64,000 nt of DNA from Chlorocebus sabaeus (GCF_047675955.1 NC_132909.1:41777931-41841930), one strand, 5' to 3'. Counted from the stretch's first letter, positions 1 through 12,326 are shown. Notes: generated from the letters alone by a model not told the origin. Made by a program: numbers and translations.

Positions 1-152
1 ACCTGCCACCAAGCCTGGCTAATTTTTGTATTTGTGGTACAGATGAGTTTTCACCATCTTGGCCAGGCTGGTCTTGAACTCCTGACCTTGTGATCCACCC
101 ACCTCAGCCTCCCAAAGTGCTGGATTACAGGCGTGAGCCACCATGGCCAGGC
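1..152 (-). mobile_element. Alu, cut by the window start
   Basis: Right-arm consensus from CTAATTTTTGTATTTGTGG to GAGCCACCATGGCC. Confidence 0.9.
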
Positions 153-276
153 TAGTCTTTCTTAACTGCTTTCTTTTATATTAGATACTTTCCACGTCAT
201 CTTTAGATTTCCATAGTATTTGTTAATGTTTTTAAAGTTACTTCCTTATTTCTCTAGGCCTTATAATGTACATCTT

Positions 277-572
277 TTTTTTTTTTTTTTGAGACGGAGT
301 CTCGCTGTATCGCCCGGGGTGGAGTGCAGTGGCCGGATCTCAGCTCACTGCAAGCTCCGCCTCCCGGGTTCACGCCATTCTCCTGCCTCAGCCTCCCGAG
401 TAGCCGGGACTACAGGCACCCGCCACCTCGCCCAGCTAGTTTTTTGTATTTTTTAGTAGAGACCGGGTTTCACCGTGTTAGCCAGGATGGTCTCGAACTC
501 CTGACCTCGTGATCCGCCCGTCTCGGCCTCCCAAAGTGCTGGGATTACAGGCTTGAGCCACCGCGCCCGGCC
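277..572 (-). mobile_element. AluY, Old World monkey type
   Basis: Full length with target duplication AATGTACATCTT at 265-276 and 573-584. Has GCCACCTCGCCCAGCTAG and ends TTGAGCCACCGCGCCCGGCC. Confidence 0.95.
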
Positions 573-620
573 AATGTACATCTTAACTTACCAGAATCTG
601 CTTCATATTTATATTAATTT

Positions 621-918
621 GGCTCAGTGCAGTGGCTCACGCCTGTAATCCCAGCACTTTGGGAGGCCGAGGTGTGCAGATCACGAGGTCAGGAGATTGA
701 GACCATCTGGCTAGCATGGTGAAACCCTGTCTCTACTAAAAATACAAAAAATTAGCCAGGCGTGGTGTGGGTGCCTGTAGTCCCAGTTGCTCTGGAGGCT
801 GAGGCAGAAGAATAGCATGAACCCGAGAGGCAGAGCTTGCAGTGAGCCGAGATTGCGCCACTGCACTCCAGCCTGGGCCACAGAGCGAGACTCCATTTCA
901 AAAAATAAAAAATAAAAA
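621..918 (+). mobile_element. Alu
   Basis: GGCTCAGTGCAGTGGCTCAC to an A-rich tail. ATTTATATT flanks it. Confidence 0.93.
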
Positions 919-1236
919 CATTTATATTCCAGTGAGATATAAAATATTACCTCTATATGGTTATTTCCCCTGATTTAGATTGAATTAAGTTTCTATCAAA
1001 ATTCATATGGTAAGCCATAACCTCCAATGTGATTCTATTTGAAAACAGCAATTTTAGAAAGTGATTAAGGTTAAGTAAGTTTATATGAGTTGGATGGAAA
1101 AGTCATAGGCACTCAATGCCAGCTTGTGAAAGCAGCTGCAGGGGCTGTGCTCTGCAGATTACAGGGGTGGAGATGCCTAAGGCCTTGGGAGCTCACCCCT
1201 TTCATCATGGTGGCCTACATATGAGACATGGAGTTG
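919..1236. other. No recognised feature
   Basis: Between Alus; A/T-rich at left and ordinary composition at right. Nothing identified. Confidence 0.5.
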
Positions 1237-1251
1237 AAGGGAATTATTTTG

Positions 1252-1560
1252 TTTATTTATTTATTTATTTTTATTTGAGACGGAGTCTCGCTCTGTCGCC
1301 GGGGCTGGAGTGCAGTGGCGGGATCTCAGCTCACTGCAAGCTCCGCCTCCCGGGTTTACGCCATTCTCCTGCCTCAGCCTCCCGAGTGGCTGGGACTACA
1401 GGCGCCCGCTACCTCGCCCGGCTAGTTTTTCGTATTTTTTTAAGTAGAGACGGGGTTTCACTGTGTTAGCCAGGATGGTCTTGATCTCCTGACCTCGTGA
1501 TCCACCCATCTCGGCCTCCCAAAGTGCTGGGATTACAGGCTTGAGCCACCGCGCCCGGCC
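1252..1560 (-). mobile_element. AluY, Old World monkey type
   Basis: Target duplication AAGGGAATTATTTTG on both sides. The (TTTA)n head is its tail. CTACCTCGCCCGGCTAG variant. Confidence 0.95.
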
Positions 1561-1831
1561 AAGGGAATTATTTTGGAGCTTTAACGTTTAATGACTGACC
1601 TGCTGGGTTTTGGAATTGCATAAGACCTGGAGCTCCTTTACTTTGGCCAATTTCCCCCTTTTGGAACAGGAGAATTTACCCAATGCCTGCATACCCATTG
1701 TATCTTGGAAGTGACTAAATCATTTTTGATTTTACAAGCTCATAGGTAGAAGAGAATTGCCTTGTCTTAGATGAGAATTTGGACTGGACTTTTAAGTTTA
1801 TGCTGAAATGAGTTAAGAATTTGGGGGAGCA

Positions 1832-2126
1832 GGCCAGGCGTGGTGGCTCATGCCTATAATCCTGGCACTTTGGGAGGCCAAGGCAGGCAGATCACTTGAG
1901 GTCAGGAGTTCACAACCAGCCTGGCCAACATGGTGAAACTCTGTCTCTACTAAAAATACAAAAATTAGCCAGGTGTGGTAGTGGGTGCCTATAATCCCAG
2001 CTACTCGGTAGGCTGAGGCAGGAGAGTCACTCGAACCTGGGCAGCAGAGGTTGTGTTGAGCTGAGATCACGCCATTGCACTACAGCTTGGGCCACAAAGT
2101 GAGACTCTGCCTCAAAAAAAAAAAAG
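1832..2126 (+). mobile_element. Alu
   Basis: GGCCAGGCGTGGTGGCTCAT to A12 tail. Flanked by similar TTTGGGGGA copies. Confidence 0.93.
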
Positions 2127-2180
2127 AGATTTTGGGGGACTGTTGAAAAGGGATGATTGTGTTTTGAAATGTGACTAGGA

Positions 2181-2490
2181 GGCTGGGCACGGTGGCTCAC
2201 ACCTGTAATCCCAGCACTTTGGGAGGCTGAGGTGGGTGGATCACCTGAGGTCAGGTGTTTGAGACCAGCCTGACCAACATGGCGAAACACCATATCTACT
2301 AAATACAAAAAATTAGCCAAGCATGTAGTGCATGCCTGTAATCCCAGCTACTTGAAAGGCTGAGGTGGGAGAATTGCTGGAACTCGGAAGGTGGAGGTTG
2401 CAGTGAGCAGAGATCGCACCACTGCACTCCAGCCTAAGCAACAGAGTGAGACTCCATCTTAAAAAAAAAAAAAAAAGAAGAAGAAAAAAG
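2181..2490 (+). mobile_element. Alu
   Basis: Target duplication AAATGTGACTAGGA at 2167-2180 and 2491-2504. Confidence 0.95.
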
Positions 2491-2535
2491 AAATGTGACT
2501 AGGACATTAGGTTTGTTGTGAGGGCCAGGAGCAGA

Positions 2536-2640
2536 ATGATGTGGTTTGACTCTGAATCCCCACCCAAATCTCATGTCAAATTGTAATTGTATTAATACAG
2601 GTAGGGGTCTAGTTGTATTATCCATATGATTAGCCTTCAG
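2536..2640 (+). repeat. MaLR LTR fragment (THE1/MST-like)
   Basis: GATGTGGTTTGACTCTGAAT followed by CCCCACCCAAATCTCATGTC is the start of a MaLR LTR; the rest is missing. The remaining 2640-2936 is A/T-rich with nothing recognised. Confidence 0.65.
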
Positions 2641-2936
2641 CTTTACTTTTAAAACAAAAAAAAGAGCCAATTTTGAATGATTTAGTTATTTTTCTTTTTT
2701 TCTTTTTCAGTTTTGAGAACCTGTAGCATATTTATAATATTTTAAGATTTATTAAATTTATGATATACATGAAATAATAAAAATATTTTGTAATAATATC
2801 ACAAGTATCATTTTGTCTTATTTTGTTATGAAAATTCCTAATATATTATTTTTTCTGGACATCACAAAACTATTTGAAAATGTCATATTTGCCATTTAGC
2901 AAATCTTCATAGAGTTAATAAAACTTTATCTGAATG

Positions 2937-3238
2937 GGCCGGGCAATGTGGCTCACACCTGTAATCCCAGCAGTTTGGGAGGCTGAGGCGGGTGGATTAC
3001 TTGAGGTTAGGAGTTCGAGACCAGCCTGGCCAATATGGTGAAACCCCGTCTCTCCTAAAGATACAAAAATTAGCTGGGCGTGATGGCATGTGCCTGTAGT
3101 CCCAGCTACTCAGGAGGCTGAGAGAAGAGAATTACCTGAGCCGGGGAGGTGGAGGCTGCAGTGAGCCAAGATGGCACCACTGCACTTCAGCTGGGGTGAC
3201 AGAGTGAAACTCCGTCTCAAAAAAAACAAAAAAACAAA
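2937..3238 (+). mobile_element. Alu
   Basis: Target duplication around AACTTTATCTGAATG on both sides. Confidence 0.95.
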
Positions 3239-3338
3239 ACAACTTTATCTGAATGGGGACTTGTAATATTTATTATACTTGTTCATATTGTCTTAAATAA
3301 TTCAGTTTTATTATTTCATTTTGTAAAAGTTCTAAACT

Positions 3339-3627
3339 GGCCAGGCATGGTGGCTCACACGTGTAATCCCAGCACTTTGGGAGGCCGAGACGGGTGGCTC
3401 ACTTGAGGTCAGGAGTTCAAGACTAGCCTGGCCAACATCTACTAAAAATACAAATTAGCTGGGTGTGGTGGCAGGTGCCTATAATCCCAGCTACTCCAGA
3501 GGCTTAGGCAGGAGAATTGCTTGAACCCTGGCAGGGGAGGTTGCAGTGAGTGGAGATCGTGCTGCTGATGGCACCACTGCACTCCAACCTGGGCGACAAG
3601 AATAAAACTCTGTCTCAAAAAAAAAAG
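3339..3627 (+). mobile_element. Alu, first of a tandem pair
   Basis: Contains a small insertion (CTGCTGATGG) in the right arm. Confidence 0.92.
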
Positions 3628-3631
3628 TTCT

Positions 3632-3938
3632 GGCCAGGCGCGGTGGCTTACGGCTATAATCCCAGCACTTTGGGAAGCCGAGGCAGGTGGATCACCTGAG
3701 GTCAGGAGCTCGAGACCAGCCTGGCTAACATGGTGAAACCACATTTCTACTAAAAATACAAAAAGTTAGCTGGGCGTTGTGGCGCGTGCCTGTAATCCCA
3801 GCTACTTGGAAACTCTACTGGGAGAATCGTTTGAACCCGGGAGGCGGAGGTTACAGAAAGCCGAGATCTCGCCATTGCACTCCAGCTTGGGCAACAAGAG
3901 TGAAACTCCATCTCAAAAAAAATAAATAAATTAATTAA
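3632..3938 (+). mobile_element. Alu, second of a tandem pair
   Basis: Separated from the previous Alu only by the target-like AAGTTCT, which recurs after its tail. Confidence 0.92.
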
Positions 3939-4126
3939 GTTCTAAATTTGTAAAATTGGTTGTATATTAGTTTAGGTGAGATTGTTTAGTGATGAGAGAA
4001 TAACTTGCAAAATATGGAGACTAGATAATTTTTTATTGTAAAAATAGCCTCTATATTTTGTCCTTATTTCCTTTGAAAGTTTAAAATTGTAATTCTCTAA
4101 TTAAAATATATGTTCATTAATGTGAC

Positions 4127-4426
4127 TTTTTTTTTTTTGAGACAGAGTTTTGCTCTTGTTGCCCAGGCTGGAGTGCAGTGGCGCAATCTCCGGCTCACTG
4201 CAACCTCCACCTCCTGGGTTCAAGCAATTCTCCTCCCTCAGCCTCCCGAGCAGAGCAGCTGGGATTACAGGCATGTACCACCACACCTGGCTAATTTTGT
4301 ATTTTTAGTAGAGACGGGGTTTCTCCATGTTGGACAGGGTGGTCTCGAACTCCCAACCTCAGGTGATCCGCCCGCCTCGGCCTCCCAAAGTGCTGGGATT
4401 ACAGGCGCGAGTCACTGCGCCTGGCT
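4127..4426 (-). mobile_element. Alu
   Basis: Flanked by (A)ATGTGACTTTT duplications. Confidence 0.95.
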
Positions 4427-4688
4427 CATAAATGTGACTTTTAAATGTTGACATTTATATTTGCTTTTTCTGCATTTTGTAGAAATAGTGTTTTCTAGCA
4501 TCTGTGTCTCTGTAAAATAAAAGACAAGAGAGCATGTAATCAGGATTAGTTGAGAATGCAAATTAACAAAATAATGTTGACAGAGATTATCTATCTGTGG
4601 TCTACCAGGGCATAAAAATCTCAAAAAACATGATCAGTAGAAAATGTGTATGTGCCTAAATATTAGAGAATGTTGCTTGTGTTAAAAA

Positions 4689-4872
4689 AACTAGCCGGGC
4701 GAGGTGGCGGGCGCCTGTAGTCCCAGCTACTCGGGAGGCTGAGGCAGGAGAGTGGCGTGAACCCGGGAGGCGGAGCTTGCAGTGAGCAGAGATCCGGCCA
4801 CTGCACTCCAGCCTGGGCGACAGAGCGAGACTCCGTCTCAAAAAAACAAAAAAAAAAAACAAAAAAAAAAAC
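4689..4872 (+). mobile_element. AluY right half, Old World monkey type
   Basis: 5'-truncated, starting at ACTAGCCGGGCGAGGTGGCG. Confidence 0.9.
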
Positions 4873-5079
4873 TCTGCCCTTCATGCATTTAAGAGAGATA
4901 AAGTTAGAGGGCAGAGCCCTTCCCTGATCCTTATCAGGACAGCTGAGGTATAAATGATATATTTCTATTTTCTCTCAAATTCCGTATTGGACACAGTTAC
5001 TCTGTTTCTAATCTATATGTTACAGTGATGCACAGAGACACTAACATAAAAGAAATTGCAAGCTTTAAAAAAGGTGTTG

Positions 5080-5371
5080 GCAGGGTGTAGTGGCTCATGC
5101 CTGTAATCCCAGCACTTTGGGAGGCCCAGGCAGGCAGGTCACGAGGTCAGGAGTTTGAGACCAGCCTGACCAACATGGAGAAACCCCGTCTCTACTAAAA
5201 ATACAAAAATTAGCCGGTGTGATGGTGCATGCCTGTAATCCCAGTTACTCAGGAGGCTGAGGAGAATCACTTGAACCCGGGAGGTGGAGGTTGCAGTGAG
5301 CCGAGATCACACCACTGCACTCCAGCCTGGGCGACAGAGCAGGACTGCATCTCAAAAAAAAAAAAAAAAAA
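5080..5371 (+). mobile_element. Alu
   Basis: Flanked by AAAAAGGTGTT and AAAAAGTGTT. A short (GT)n follows at 5386-5402. Confidence 0.93.
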
Positions 5372-5402
5372 GTGTTATATTTTGCACGTGTGTGTGTGTG
5401 TA

Positions 5403-5668
5403 TTTTTAGACGCCTCTGTCATTTTGGCCAGAGTTTAGTGTCATAATCATTGCTCAATCCAACCTCAAATTTCTTAGCTCTCAGCCTCCTTAGTAACTGG
5501 GACTACAGGTACACATCATCACACTGGCTAGTTTAAAAATTTTTTTTTGTAGAGATGGTGTCTCATTATGTTGCCCAGGTAGGTCTCAAACTCCTGTCCT
5601 CAAGTGATCCTCCCACCTTTACCTACCAAAATGCATGAATTACAGACATGAGCCACAGTACCTGACCC
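5403..5668 (-). mobile_element. Old Alu (AluJ-like)
   Basis: Strongly diverged, but keeps the GTAGAGATGGTGTCTCATTA and CAAGTGATCCTCCCACC blocks. Confidence 0.8.
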
Positions 5669-5950
5669 CTATATGACCTTTAATTTTTTAAATTCTGTTT
5701 TCCCATGTTTGTAACATGTTCCAAATTATAGTGTTTCTATGGTAGATGTGGCAGATTCACCAAATAAAAATACAGAAGGCACAGTTACATTTAAATTTGG
5801 AATAAACAGCAAATAACTTTTTAGTGTAGCTATACAATATTTACATATTGGTGTATAATACATGTAAACAATTATTGGAATATATTTATACAAATGACAA
5901 CTTATAATTCACCTTAAATTCAAATTGAACCAAGTGTATTATATTTTCTT

Positions 5951-6241
5951 TTTCTTTTTTATTTTTTTTTTGAGACAGAGTCTTGCTCTGTTGGCCAGGC
6001 TGGAGTGCAGTGGTGTGATCTCGGCTCACTGCAACCTCCACCTCCCGGGTTCAAGTGATCCTCGTGCCTCAACCTCCCGAGCAGCTGGGACTACAGGCAT
6101 GTGCCACCACACCTGGCTAATTTTTTGTATTTTTAGTAGAGACGGGGTTTCACTGTGTTAACCAGGATGGTCTTGATCTCATGACCTCATGATCTGCCCG
6201 CCCTGGCCTCCCAAAGTGCTGGGTGAGCCACCTTGCTTGGC
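5951..6241 (-). mobile_element. Alu
   Basis: T-rich head; lacks the usual GGGATTACAGGC near its end (small deletion). Confidence 0.93.
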
Positions 6242-6512
6242 TTATATTTTATTTTTCCACCCTGTTGATGGGAACCATTGTTCTTTTCTCCAGACTCAGT
6301 ATCAGTGACCTGAAAAGCTTCATTAGAGAGAAAAACATTTGATAATCAGCAGATATACTTTTTTGCAGTATGTGCAAAAAGAGTGTGTGGCATAAATTAA
6401 AGTGTGTAATCTGGATACCTTATGAGAAAAAAAAAATAGAATTCTTACCTATGCTGTTTTATCTAATTGTATTATCTCTTTCTGGGATATGACTTACAAT
6501 ATATGCAGTATA

Positions 6513-6813
6513 GGCTGGGCTTGGTGGCTCACACCTGTAATCCCAGCACTTTGGGAGGCTGAGGTGGGTGGATCACAAGGTCAGAAGTTCAAGACCAGCC
6601 TGGCCAACATAATGAAACCCGGTTTCTACCAAAAATATAAAAAATTAGCTTGATGTGGTGGCATGCACCTGTAATCCTAGCTACTTGGGAGGCTGAGGCA
6701 GGAGAATCGCTTAAACCTGGGAGGTGGAGGTTGCAGTGAGCCGAGATCGCGCCACTGCACTCCAGCCTGGGCAACAGAGTGAGGCTCCATCTCAAAACAA
6801 AACAAAACAAAAC
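6513..6813 (+). mobile_element. Alu
   Basis: Target duplication ATATATGCAGTATA flanks it; (CAAAA)n tail. Confidence 0.95.
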
Positions 6814-6899
6814 ACTAATATATGCAGTATATTAGTAAAGTGATTAGTGATTTCTATATAATTACTAAGTAGTTATTTATAAAATAATATTCTGTGTTC

Positions 6900-7497
6900 G
6901 AGTAAAGCAGAAATTGAAAGGAGAAAAACCTGAGTTCCTCCCTGTATTGGGTTGACTCACTCCAAGGGCCTGCGAGGGCTAAGATAATGTTATCTGCAAA
7001 GCCAGGCAGAGCCCAGAAGGAATGGACTCCAGGAATAGGGATGAGAATAACAAGTTCTTATCAGCTTCCCTCTCTGGAGACTCCTTACGAGACCAGCATT
7101 TCTTTGCTCTGCTCTCGTTAACTATTTCTGTAAGTTTGTAAAGATTTTGTAAGTTCCTATTTTCCATCGGTGCAACACTGCGAAGGTCACAAGACATACC
7201 TGACCAAACCTAAGATAGTGACCATCTGCTGAGAGTCTGCTGAGCAGCCCAGCAGAGGTCACTAGACATGTTTGAGTCATATATCTTTCACTGTCTGATT
7301 AACTGCCTTTGTTCTGCTTCTGTAAGCATGCTAAGCCCACCCTCTGAGTTTCATGCTAGTGCATGCTTAAAAGCCAAGCTTCATCTTTGTTCGGGGCTCA
7401 GCCTTTTTGATGTGAATCCATTGAGCCAGTGGCCACTTTAATGAAATTCTCTTGTCTCACCCACTGGTCTTTCCATTCTCCTGAATCCCACAACACA
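6900..7497 (+). repeat. Class I ERV LTR, second copy (family uncertain)
   Basis: The end of this stretch (TTAACTGCCTTTGTTCTGCTTCTGTAAG, TTGTTCGGGGCTCAGCC, GATGTGAATCCATTGAGCCAGTG, CCCACAAC) is the same LTR type as at 23350-23850. No interior follows; an Alu starts at 7509. The left boundary is a guess. Confidence 0.6.
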
Positions 7498-7508
7498 ACT
7501 ATTGCTTT

Positions 7509-8047
7509 TCTTTTTCTTTTTTTTTTTGAGACAGAGTCTCACTCTGTCACCCAGGCTGGAGTGCAGTGGCACGATCTTGGCTCACTGCAACCTCTGCCTC
7601 CCAGGTTCCAACAATTCTCCTGCCTTGGCCTCCCAAGTAGCTGGGACTACAGGCATGCACTAACATGCCTAATTTTTTTTTTTTTTTTTGAGATAGAGTC
7701 TCACTTTGTCACCCAGGCTGCAGTACCGTGGTGCAATCTCGGCTCACTGCAACCTTCCCCTCCTGGGTTCAAGCATTTCTCTGCCTCAGCCTCCCGAATA
7801 GCTGGGATTATGGGCACCCGCCACCATGTCCGGCTAATTTTTTTGTATTTTTAATAGAGACAGGGTTTTACCATCTTGGCCTTGAACTCCTGACCTCATG
7901 ATCTACCTGCATCAGCTTCCCAAAGTTCTGGGATTATAGGCATGAGCCACCATGCCCAGCCTTTTTTTATTTTTAGTAGAGACAGGGTTTCACCATTTTT
8001 GCCAGTCTGGTCTTGAACTCCTGACCTTAGGTGATCTGCCCACCTAA
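7509..8047 (-). mobile_element. Alu interrupted by another Alu
   Basis: Pieces 7509-7670 and 7963-8047 form one Alu. Its 3'-proximal consensus is incomplete on the right. Confidence 0.85.
7671..7962 (-). mobile_element. Alu nested inside an Alu
   Basis: Inserted in the middle T-rich region of the host Alu, same orientation. Confidence 0.88.
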
Positions 8048-9192
8048 GGGGTTTATGTGTCCTGAGCAAGGCAGTGAGAAAAATAGCTCAGAGCAGTCTC
8101 AGCTCTTTGAGTTCTGCACAATTTATCAAGCCTAGAGAGATGAGACTATGAGACTTCAATCTTACCCCACATCTGTGCACAGGGGCAATTGTTTAAAGAC
8201 ATTTTGTTTCTGACTAGCTGTCTCAACCATTCTTTCTTTTTTCATAAAATATAGAAAACAAAGAAATATATATAGCCAATCAATACCCAATCAATTTACC
8301 AATAATTTTAATGTCAGTTCTTGGGAAACAACTTAGAAACTGCCTTTGCATTGTTTCAAAAAAGACCGGCTTGTAATGGCTAGTAATTGGAATATATATT
8401 CAGGGCTACTTAAATGTGTTATTTGGCGGCCATCCTTAATATCTGAACTTAAATAGATTATTTTCAAATTAGATTCTGACCTTTTTGATTATTTTAGGTT
8501 AAGTGGGGTCTGGCCTGGAATACTCTCCTAGATGAAAATAGCCCAACCATGAGCCACCTTCTCAGCAGATGAGATGAAATTAAAGCTCTTCAATTCCTCA
8601 AGGCCCAGAGACTATCACAAAAGAGGTGGGCATGTGAGATTGTAAGAACTGATTTTGAGAGATAAAATAAGTTCTGTTTTTCTGTAAATTAATCATTAAT
8701 GTCAAAGGCACACTGATGTAAGACCAGAATAGGGGCCCCAGTGTTAGATTAACAAGGTTTTCTTGAAGCATTAGCCAACTCCTTAATAAAGGCTTATAGA
8801 AGTTATATCTTATGGTCAAGATCAGATTGTTATAGATTGTTCATAACATTTTGAAAAACAAATTTAATTGGCTTTATGCTGTTTTATTGGAGATTATTGT
8901 TTGGAAAATTAAGTCTTCTCTCCCAAAGAATGAAGGTTTTTTTTCCTTTTTTGTTTTTGAAATCTTTATCACTTTGGTCAAATTAATGACTTATTTTACA
9001 ATGATCTATGACATCAAGTGTTTTAAACCTTTGATATTTGACTGAGATTCTTTCTGTGGAACAAAGTTCCATCAAACTTTCCAAAATCAAATTATAAATT
9101 ATGTATTTTTCTTACCTAATTAATCCTTTAAAATATTATGTCCCTAACATTTAAAAACGACATAATTTTGCTTATTTCTTTTCTTTCTTTCT
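8048..9192. other. Unrecognised DNA
   Basis: No gene or named repeat seen. The segment 9042-9076 is repeated at 11411-11445 (33 of 35 identical). Confidence 0.5.
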
Positions 9193-9491
9193 TTTTTTTT
9201 TTTTTTTTTGAGATGGAGTTCCACTCTTGTTGCCCAGGCTGGAGTGCAATGGCGTGATCTCTGGCTCACCGCAACCTCCACCTCCTGGGTTCAAGCAATT
9301 CTCCTGCCTCAGCCTCCTGAGCAGCTGGGATTACAGGCATGTGCCACCATGCCCAGCTAATTTTGTATTTTTAGTACAGATGGCATTTCTCCATGTTGAT
9401 CAGGGTGGTCTTGAACTCCTAACCTCAGGTGATCCACCAGCCTCGGCCTCCCAAAGTGCTGGGATTACAGGCATGAGCTGCCGCACCCAGC
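9193..9491 (-). mobile_element. Alu
   Basis: Flanked by GCTTATTTCTT and CTTTATTTCTT. Confidence 0.94.
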
Positions 9492-9821
9492 TTTATTTCT
9501 TATAAAAATTATACAGAGAGCATTGTTGAATATGAAATGTTGTTTGTTTTTTTTTTTTGGGCTGTGTTTGTATAAATATATTATTGATATTTGTTCCAAA
9601 ATTATGGGAAACTCCTAAAATTCTTATATGACTCAGTGTACATTATTAGCAGTAATTATACTTATGTTAAATTATTGCCACAGAGGTAACAAATTTCCTT
9701 GTCAATTGTGTCTTTGACTTTGGTTGCCTTAAAACTTTTTGTCATTAACAGACAATTGTATTGTTTTGGTCCTCTTTAGAAGGTGGTTTTATAATCAGCT
9801 ATAAAACTCTAACAGGTGTTC
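9492..9821. other. Unrecognised DNA
   Basis: Between two Alus. A/T-rich, no motif. Confidence 0.5.
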
Positions 9822-9837
9822 TTGAATGCAAGTTTCT

Positions 9838-10147
9838 TTTTTTTTTTTTTTTTTTTTTTTTTTGAGACGGAGTCTTGCTCTGTGCCCCAGGCTGGAGTGC
9901 AGTGGCGCGATCTCGGCTCACTGCAAGCTCCGCCTCCCGGGTTTACGCCATTCTCCTGCCTCAGCCTCCCGAGTAGCTGGGACTACAGGCGCCTGCCACC
10001 ACGCCCGGCTAATTTTTTCTTGTATTTTTAGTAGAGACGGGGTTTCACTGTGTTAGCCAGGATGGTCTCGATCTCCTGACCTCGTGATCCGCCCGTCTCG
10101 GCCTCCCAAAGTGCTGGGATTACAGGCTTGAGCCACCGCGCCCGGCC
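9838..10147 (-). mobile_element. AluY
   Basis: Target duplication TTGAATGCAAGTTTCT at 9822-9837 and 10148-10163. Ends TTGAGCCACCGCGCCCGGCC. Confidence 0.95.
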
Positions 10148-10290
10148 TTGAATGCAAGTTTCTAATAACTTTGGAGATTGTGACATCAGAGTAGAGGAAA
10201 AAATTCAGAACTCATGGAGAGGTGTTCATGAATATGAAGCAGAACAAGGATTAAGTGCATGCACTGAACTAATAGAAGACTGAAGTAATC

Positions 10291-10523
10291 TTTTTTCTTT
10301 TTTTTAGTCGGGGTCTCACTCTGTCCCCCAGGGTGGAGTCCAGTGGTGTGATCTTGGCTGAATTACAGATGCACGCCACCACGCCCAGCTAATTTTTGTA
10401 TTTTTAGTAGAGATGGGATTTCACCATGTTGGTCAGGCTGGTTTCAAACTCCTGACCTCATGATCTGCCTGCCTCAGCCTCCCAAAGTGTTGGGATTACA
10501 GGTGTGAGCCACCGTGACCAGCC
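10291..10523 (-). mobile_element. Alu with internal deletion
   Basis: About 60 bp between ATCTTGGCT and GAATTACAGATGCACGCC are missing. Confidence 0.9.
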
Positions 10524-10769
10524 TGTATTTTTGACTTTTTACTTAAAATGTTGCTGATCCTTTCTTTTGTTTTCTGAGTCAAGGAAACCTACCTTTTGAT
10601 CTATTTACAGCTTTTAACAAGTTAGTATACTCCTGTGAACAAAATTTAAAGCATATTTGATTCTCTCTACTTGATTTCTCTAGAATTTGGAAACTATTTG
10701 TGAGTATTCTTAACTTGTGGCAATACATTTATTTGCATAAGTGCAATAAGAATCTTTTTTGTTTGTTGT

Positions 10770-11067
10770 GTTATTTATTTATTTTTTGAGACAGAGTCTC
10801 ACTCTGTCACTAGGCTAGAGTATGGTGGCACAATCTTGGCTCACTGCAACCTCTGCCTCCCAGGTTCAAGTGATCCTCTTGCCTTGGCCTCCCAGGTAGC
10901 TGGGACTGCAGGCGAGTGCCACCACGCCCAGCTAATTTTTTATATTTTTAGCAGAGATGGGGTTTCCCCATGTTGGCCACTATAGTCTTGATCTCTTGAC
11001 CTCATGATTCGCCTATCTTAACCTCCCAAAGTGCTGTGATTACAGGCATGAGCCACCATGCCCTGCC
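10770..11067 (-). mobile_element. Alu
   Basis: AAGAATCT flanks both sides. Confidence 0.93.
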
Positions 11068-11442
11068 AAGAATCTGGTTTTTATAAGTTACAGGACACAA
11101 TTGGAGAAACTGGTTATTTTAGTAACACTTTGACTGGAATGATGTTCTTTTTTTAAAGAATCAAACTTGATTTATGGAGCCAATTAAAAGCCCCTTGGGA
11201 AAACTGGATTCAAATCTTGTCTACATAGTCCCTGTACTATGATATTTTTACTTACCACAGGTCAGGATTTCTGTAAGTAAAGAAGATAACTTTCTGACAA
11301 ACTTAGGAGCCCCAGGTTTATCTTGGAACCTTAAGGGGAGAGAAATTCACCCAACTCAAGTATTTGATGGTACAAATCCATGACTGGGTTTGGCTTTTAA
11401 AAAGTTTTATCTGAGATTCCTTCTATGGAACAAAGTTCCATC
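11068..11442. other. Unrecognised DNA before the ZNF relic
   Basis: Contains GGAGCCAATTAAAAGCCCC and CTTGGGAAAACTGG, which look like part of an ERV or other old repeat that I cannot name. Ends in the 35-bp repeat shared with 9042. Confidence 0.35.
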
Positions 11443-11924
11443 AAAGCCAAACATCAGGGAATTCATATTGAAGAAAAATTGTGCAAATGTAATAAATTTG
11501 GAAAAACACTTTTTCAAAAACTACAGCTTAGAAAACAACAGAGAGTTCATACTGGAGTATATTTTTGCAGATGCAATAAATGTAAAAAAAATTTAATCCA
11601 TAATTAAGTCCATGCAAATATCAGAATTTATGGTAGAAATATGTAAGGCACTGACATTTCAGATATTCTAAATCAGAGTGCTGAGTATAGTAAATCTAAA
11701 ACTAAAGTTGGCAGAGATATTATTTGTATGTAACTTTCAGAGGATCAGAAGTTTTTTGCTGAGTTATAATTACATTCCAAGTATATTTCTTGAAAAATAT
11801 TACACATTTTTTGAAAAGTGAATAATGATATCATTCAACTCTGAAATTATTTCCTGCTGTTTCTTCATTCCTATTGGAGTCACATGTGAAAGCATGGGAT
11901 CAAAGATCAAAGATATGATATATT

Positions 11925-12003
11925 ATAAAATATATCATATTTTATATATTTTATATTTATAATATATATTATATATTATAAATATATATAAATATATATT
12001 ATA
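11925..12003. repeat. A/T-only low-complexity tract
   Basis: TATATTTA-type repeats inside the plus-strand ZNF relic; absent from the inverted partner. Confidence 0.85.
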
Positions 12004-12029
12004 TTTTGCTGCATCAAAGATATGAGAGA

Positions 12030-12326
12030 TTCTTTTTGTTTTGTTTTTTTAAGATGGAGTTTCACTCTTTTGCCCAGGCAGGAGTGCAGTGGCATGATCT
12101 TGGCTCACTACCATTACTTCCAGTTTCAAGTGATTCGCCTGCCTCAGCCTACTGAGTAGTTGGGATTACAGGCGCCTGCCACCACACCCAGCTAGTTTTT
12201 GTATTTTTAGTAAAGATGGGGTTTCACCATGTTGGCCAGGCTGGTCTCAAACTCCTGACGTCATCATCTGCCTGCTTCAATCTCCCAAAGTGTTGGGATT
12301 ACAGGTGTGAGCCACCATGCCTGGCA
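12030..12326 (-). mobile_element. Alu in the ZNF relic
   Basis: Inserted near GAGAGATTCTTTTT, a site that is uninterrupted in the inverted partner. Confidence 0.93.
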
